Below, piece after piece: positions 38,546-42,190 of a stretch of 42,190 nucleotides of DNA. Made by a program: the position numbers and the translations under genes. Source of the DNA: a virus; the IMG/VR virus record IMGVR_UViG_3300048672_000850, positions 1 to 42,190 of that record. One strand, written 5' to 3'. Numbering within the stretch: position 1 is the first letter of the stretch; each line of letters begins with the position of its first letter. The notes beneath the pieces were generated by a model, which searched no databases, was not told the DNA's origin, and was given only the letters and a program-made list of their open reading frames with translations.

Positions 38546-39577
38546 ATGAAATTAATCTGCAAAATCTCTGGAATCATCTTCTCTGTCCCAGAATTCCATA
38601 ACTTGATTCTGGGTGAAAGGGGCGAGCAAATCTTTCATCCTGTCTTTTCTGTTCCCCAGAAAACCTTGCTTGCCCAGACTGCTCAGTGGGCAAAAGGAAA
38701 TTTTGCCGGGGAAGAGAATTTCCTGCTTTTCTTGGCTCTGCTGAATTCCAGCAACCTAGTTAAGTTTCGTTCAACAGTTCGATTCACTGAAAACAGTGAG
38801 CAGATTGTTGCCCAGAATTATGAAATACTTCTTAAGGCGCTGGTCAGATTAAATTCAATCTCAGCCTATGAAGAGAAGTTTCCTCATGTGGTGATATCTA
38901 AGGATAACCAAGGACTGGAAAATATCCGGGGGATCATTACTAATTGGCTTGATTGCCATAAGGCTATTCGGGAAGGTTATACTTCTGCCGCAGATTTCCG
39001 GGCACTTAACATTCGTGAGACTGCCCTGGAAAGAATGATTAAAAATCCCCATAAGGATATTAAGCATTATGGTGGCCAGTTAGCTGAATGGGCCGCAATG
39101 GCCGGAAATTTCCCTGATTTTTCAGTTACCATTCATGGCAAGACTCGCATCTTGTCTGAATATTGGAAGGAACTGATTAAGAAATGCTGCACTTCTAAGA
39201 ATGTTTTTGACTTGGAAGTCAGAGATTTGAAGGAATTGCAAGAGCATTGCCTTGATAACATTGAAATGGGAAGTCTGTATTCCCAGCAACTGTTCAAGGT
39301 TTTGGATTCTGCCCTTGAGCGGAAACAGAATTATCTGGGAAGTGGTGAGATTGATATTTCTACCGCTTACCAAATCTTGGATAATCCTATGACGGCTGAG
39401 CAAATTAGCTTGCAGGTTTCTGTTATGTCAGCACCTGAAGTTGAGCCTAAGCTGGAAGATTACCCTTCTCGCTTTGAATATGTCCGGGCAAAAATGCGCT
39501 GGCAGATGAAAAGTACAATTGAGGCGAAAGCTAAGATTGAAAAGAAAGATTCTGGTACACCCTGGAGCAATGTATGA
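38546..39577 (+). CDS. Unknown 343-residue protein upstream of the helicase
   Basis: I chose the ATG at 38546 (AGG upstream) over a GTG at 38537. The protein is largely helical; the last 35 residues are charged and lysine-rich. No motif is recognised. Its position beside the helicase operon suggests a replication accessory such as a helicase loader, initiator or primase-like protein, but nothing proves it. Confidence 0.75.
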   Translation: MKLICKISGIIFSVPEFHNLILGERGEQIFHPVFSVPQKTLLAQTAQWAKGNFAGEENFLLFLALLNSSNLVKFRSTVRFTENSEQIVAQNYEILLKALVRLNSISAYEEKFPHVVISKDNQGLENIRGIITNWLDCHKAIREGYTSAADFRALNIRETALERMIKNPHKDIKHYGGQLAEWAAMAGNFPDFSVTIHGKTRILSEYWKELIKKCCTSKNVFDLEVRDLKELQEHCLDNIEMGSLYSQQLFKVLDSALERKQNYLGSGEIDISTAYQILDNPMTAEQISLQVSVMSAPEVEPKLEDYPSRFEYVRAKMRWQMKSTIEAKAKIEKKDSGTPWSNV

Positions 39578-39981
39578 ACTTCCAACAACAAGAACAATTG
39601 CAGTTGAAACTTGGCCTGCAAGACTTGGAACGACAGGAAGTTAATCAAAACTCCCCGGTTATTAACGTACTAACTTCAGCTTGGAATGTGCCGGAGTTTG
39701 TCAAAAAGCGGGGATGTACTAACTTCTTTCGGCGCTGGAAAGGAAAATTCTTTTTCAGCAAGATCGAGAAAGAATTATTCTACCCTGGCCAGAAGTCTCG
39801 GTATATCCGATGGGAAAATAACTTCTTCAAGATCAAACCTCACAAGACAACCTGGGAAGAACTTCAGGCGGCTGAAGAAGTTTTCCTGTCTTTCCGAAAA
39901 ACTAAGGACATGCCGATTGGTTACTGTCTTGCTAAAGTCTTCTACCCAAACGAAAACTGCCCACCCCTTGACACGCCCTGA
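39574..39981 (+). CDS. Unknown 135-residue protein
   Basis: The start overlaps the preceding stop by ATGA. The product is basic in the middle (KKRGCTNFFRRWKGKFFFSK) and aromatic-rich, with no recognised family. It stands between the 343-residue gene and the helicase. Confidence 0.75.
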   Translation: MNFQQQEQLQLKLGLQDLERQEVNQNSPVINVLTSAWNVPEFVKKRGCTNFFRRWKGKFFFSKIEKELFYPGQKSRYIRWENNFFKIKPHKTTWEELQAAEEVFLSFRKTKDMPIGYCLAKVFYPNENCPPLDTP

Positions 39982-39996
39982 AATGTGTGTTAACCT
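39968..39996 (+). promoter_or_regulatory. Candidate promoter before the helicase
   Basis: A perfect -35 TTGACA (39968-39973), a 17-nt spacer and an extended -10 (TGTTAACCT, 39988-39996) are present. The -10 hexamer TAACCT is a poor match, so activity is uncertain. It begins inside the end of the 135-residue gene and lies 30 nt before the helicase ATG. Confidence 0.45.
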
Positions 39997-40025
39997 GTCA
40001 TTCCTTTCACGTAATTGGATTCTGT

Positions 40026-41729
40026 ATGTTTGACAACAACCCAGCAAAAACTCTGTCTCTCTTGGAAAAGCTCCGGGCTAAACGCTTGGCAATGGCTCAA
40101 GAAATTGAGCGAAACACCTTACCTGAGAGGACTGAAGTAGCAAAGGTTATCCCTTCGGTTATTTTGCCTGAAGAAAATCTGACAACAACTGATCGGTATG
40201 GGAAAGTCATTTCCCTAAACAAGAAACAATCTGAGTTTGTCCGGCTTATTTCTGAAGGTAAGTCTGCTGTTCTTATCGGTGCAGCAGGTACAGGTAAAAC
40301 AACTTGCCAAGGTGCAGGTATTCATGCACTTATTCAGGTTGGAATTGCTGGCACTTTGGTTGCTGGCGCACATAAAAATCTTATTTCCGGGACTCCCGGA
40401 ATTGTGGTTTGTGCTTACACCCGGCGAGCTGTCACAAACATTAAGCGGGGTCTGTCAAAAGATCTTCAGAATAATTGTCTGACCATTCATAAGTTGCTGG
40501 GCTTTCGTCCGAACTTTGAAGAAGTCTATGATGAAAAGACTGGAGACTATCGCACATCTATGCGATTTGAGCCTGCTTATAATGCGGCCAATCCTTTGCC
40601 TTCTTCTATTAAGGTAATTATTGTAGAAGAGTCTTCAATGCTGGGCACAGATTTGCATAACCAGCTTGAAGCAGCATGTCCCCATAAACCACAGATTATT
40701 TATCTGGGGGACATTCAGCAGCTTCCACCGACTTTTGGCAGTGCAATTCTGGGTTTCAAGTTATTGGAGCTTCCAGTTATTGAACTCACCGAAGTCTATC
40801 GGCAAGCTTTGGAAAGCCCGATTCTGTCTTTGGCTTGGAAAGTTCTGCGGGGAGAAACCTTTGACTCCGAAGAGTTTGCTAAGCTCTCGGTTGCAGGTAA
40901 ACTCAAGATTCATCCCTGGAAAAAGAAGATTGCCACGGATGTGGCCACCGGTACATTGAAGCAGTTTCTTATTAAGGCTGCTGAGAATGGACAATACATT
41001 CCTGGTGAAGACATGATTCTTATGCCCTTTAACAAGGGGTGTGGAACCATTGAGATTAACTTGGCTATAGGTAATTATCTTGCCAAGAAAGCTCAGCGAA
41101 CTGTGTATCATGTCCTGTCAGGATTTGATTCCCATTACCTTTCCATTGGAGAAAGTGTGATGTATGACAAGGAAGATGCAACAGTTATTGACATTTACCC
41201 TAACCCAGATTACTCCGGGCGCCAGCCACACATGGCCAGTGTGACTTTGGATTATTGGGGAAATGATTCTGTGGTTCATAATGAACTTGATTTGGAGACT
41301 ACTTCAGATGCGGAAATTGAAGCAATCCTGGCTCGTGCGGCTTCTTCGGAAGATCGTGTTAAGCAAAGTAGCCATAGTGTGGTTATCAAGCTTTCGGCGT
41401 CAGATGAAACTGTGGAACTTTCCACGGCAGGGGAAGTAAATAAACTCTTGCTTGGTTATGCCTTGACAGTTCACAAAGCGCAGGGTTCTGAGTGGAGAAA
41501 GGTATTCTTTCTTACTCATCATTCTCATTCACGGATGCTGCAGCGAGAACTTATCTACACTGCAATTACCCGGGCAAGGGAAGAACTCTATATCATCTGT
41601 GAGCCTGATATGTTCCAGAAAGGGATTCTGTCTCAGCGGATCAAGGGTGATACCTTGGCTGAGAAGGCTGAGTTTTTCAAGGGTAAAGTGCGTGCAAACA
41701 ATCAACTTATGGAAGAGGAAATGGCATGA
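40026..41729 (+). CDS. SF1 DNA helicase, RecD/Dda-like
   Basis: I chose the ATG at 40026; the GTG at 39987 would include promoter-like sequence. The 567-residue protein has a Q-motif-like LNKKQSEFV (64-72), Walker A GAAGTGKTT (85-93), EESSM (201-205) as Walker B, GDIQQLPP (228-235) as motif III, and C-terminal YALTVHKAQGSEW and YTAITRAREEL (motifs V and VI). It resembles RecD2/Dda-type 5'-3' helicases. Roles in phage include origin firing and recombination. The gene overlaps the next start by ATGA. Confidence 0.9.
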   Translation: MFDNNPAKTLSLLEKLRAKRLAMAQEIERNTLPERTEVAKVIPSVILPEENLTTTDRYGKVISLNKKQSEFVRLISEGKSAVLIGAAGTGKTTCQGAGIHALIQVGIAGTLVAGAHKNLISGTPGIVVCAYTRRAVTNIKRGLSKDLQNNCLTIHKLLGFRPNFEEVYDEKTGDYRTSMRFEPAYNAANPLPSSIKVIIVEESSMLGTDLHNQLEAACPHKPQIIYLGDIQQLPPTFGSAILGFKLLELPVIELTEVYRQALESPILSLAWKVLRGETFDSEEFAKLSVAGKLKIHPWKKKIATDVATGTLKQFLIKAAENGQYIPGEDMILMPFNKGCGTIEINLAIGNYLAKKAQRTVYHVLSGFDSHYLSIGESVMYDKEDATVIDIYPNPDYSGRQPHMASVTLDYWGNDSVVHNELDLETTSDAEIEAILARAASSEDRVKQSSHSVVIKLSASDETVELSTAGEVNKLLLGYALTVHKAQGSEWRKVFFLTHHSHSRMLQRELIYTAITRAREELYIICEPDMFQKGILSQRIKGDTLAEKAEFFKGKVRANNQLMEEEMA

Positions 41730-41971
41730 AAGACTTTGTTATCCTGATGGTGTTAGCTTCAGTGATAGTATTTGTAGTCCATAAACTACAAGAACAAGAC
41801 AAGGATTTCGGAGAACAAAGGCAGGCTACAATTAAAGCAGATGCTGCAAGACTTCGAGAACTTGGTTGTGTTCCTTCCCGAAAGATAGGTCACGGGGCGA
41901 CAGCCCCATATACTTATTGGGTTTGGAAATGTCCTGGTGTGACGGATGAGATTCTTTTTCTCGGAGAGTAA
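41726..41971 (+). CDS. Membrane-anchored small protein
   Basis: The 81-residue protein has an N-terminal hydrophobic helix (residues 4-18), then a charged helix and a C-terminal domain with two cysteines. The stop of the helicase overlaps the ATG (ATGA). It could be a spanin-like or inner-membrane protein, but a family cannot be named. It lacks a lipobox. Confidence 0.65.
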   Translation: MKDFVILMVLASVIVFVVHKLQEQDKDFGEQRQATIKADAARLRELGCVPSRKIGHGATAPYTYWVWKCPGVTDEILFLGE

Positions 41972-41973
41972 AA

Positions 41974-42171
41974 ATGGCAATTCATCAAGTGATCTTGGTA
42001 GCTATGCTGATTCCAGTAGCTTTTATGCAGCTGATTATCTTCTATGCTGTTGTGAAAAACAGGCTCAACGGAAAAGGCATCGACTGGCCTATGGTATTTC
42101 TCATGTCAGCTAGTTGTTGTACAGTAGCCTTTCTTTTTTGGAGTATTTACGATTACTCTAGACTTATTTAA
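41974..42171 (+). CDS. Small two-helix membrane protein
   Basis: This 65-residue protein has two hydrophobic segments (about 5-28 and 39-58) with a short basic linker, a holin-like layout. It begins 2 nt after the preceding stop. No family is recognised. It is the last right-arm gene before the end of the contig. Confidence 0.65.
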   Translation: MAIHQVILVAMLIPVAFMQLIIFYAVVKNRLNGKGIDWPMVFLMSASCCTVAFLFWSIYDYSRLI

Positions 42172-42176
42172 GCTCA

Positions 42177-42190
42177 GGGGGGGGGGGCTT
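42177..42190. other. Poly-G tract at the right end, probable artefact
   Basis: Eleven G residues follow the last gene, then CTT. On the opposite strand this is a 5' C tract, the same as at the left end. Together they suggest tailed physical ends of a linear molecule or library, not genome sequence. Confidence 0.7.

Noticed and set aside
39987-40025. GTG start extending the helicase upstream
   Set aside because: No ribosome binding site, and the extension covers the -10 region of the candidate promoter; the ATG at 40026 is preferred.

Overview
The window looks like a nearly complete genome of a tailed double-stranded DNA phage, most likely a lytic podovirus-like phage of a Gram-negative (perhaps beta-proteobacterial) host. 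The evidence is a full set of virion genes (terminase subunits, portal, scaffold, major capsid protein, two connector-like proteins, a nozzle-like tail protein, very large internal virion proteins) with no tape-measure, sheath or tail-tube genes; a phage-type replication and nucleotide set; an M15 endolysin; and a GTA-type holin. There is no integrase, repressor or phage RNA polymerase, so host RNA polymerase is presumably used. The host assignment is inference. Both ends carry homopolymer tracts (about 60 nt of C on the left, 11 G on the right) that look like library tails rather than phage sequence.

Layout. Left arm, 166-13195, plus strand: an early unit starting at a good sigma70-like promoter, then small genes, a PD-(D/E)XK nuclease with a probable Fe-S cluster, a Sak4-like ATPase, dNMP kinase, a probable ssDNA-binding-type protein, family A DNA polymerase, a DUF3987-like ATPase/helicase, a MazG-like protein, a beta-rich protein, DHH phosphoesterase and ThyX. 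It ends at a strong bidirectional terminator (13201-13236). Middle, 32983 down to 13248, minus strand: the late unit in the order terS, small ORF, terL, portal, Gp49-like, GTA-type holin, small head genes, scaffold, possible decoration protein, major capsid protein, adaptor genes (a paralogous pair), nozzle, M15 endolysin, XhlA-like membrane protein, three internal virion proteins. Right arm, 33427-42171, plus strand: small unknown genes, a four-member paralogous family, a 343-aa unknown protein, a RecD/Dda-like helicase and two small membrane proteins. If the ends are joined, the right and left arms would form one rightward replication unit diverging from the late unit at about 33 kb.

The control region at 33.0-35.5 kb is the most unusual part. 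It contains a Fur-box-like sequence, a direct repeat spaced by 21 bp, telomere-like GGTTAGG/CCTAACC repeats, promoter candidates sharing an initial transcribed sequence, a 17-bp inverted repeat, and an AT-rich tract next to five TACTTAA motifs spaced 10, 20 or 21 bp (an origin candidate). Several intergenic regions have the same layout: a terminator-like hairpin, then a second stem-loop, then a start codon. In two of them (34062-34099 and 35814-35853) the second hairpin keeps its pairing through compensatory changes and is followed by an identical 14-nt box.

The best candidates for something undescribed are (1) the tandem, diversifying four-gene family at 36.45-38.5 kb, (2) the covarying leader hairpin, (3) the phased-repeat origin region, and (4) a CpG-rich, highly structured non-coding island inside the late operon at 27.80-27.97 kb. 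All functional names come from reading motifs by eye; no database search was run.
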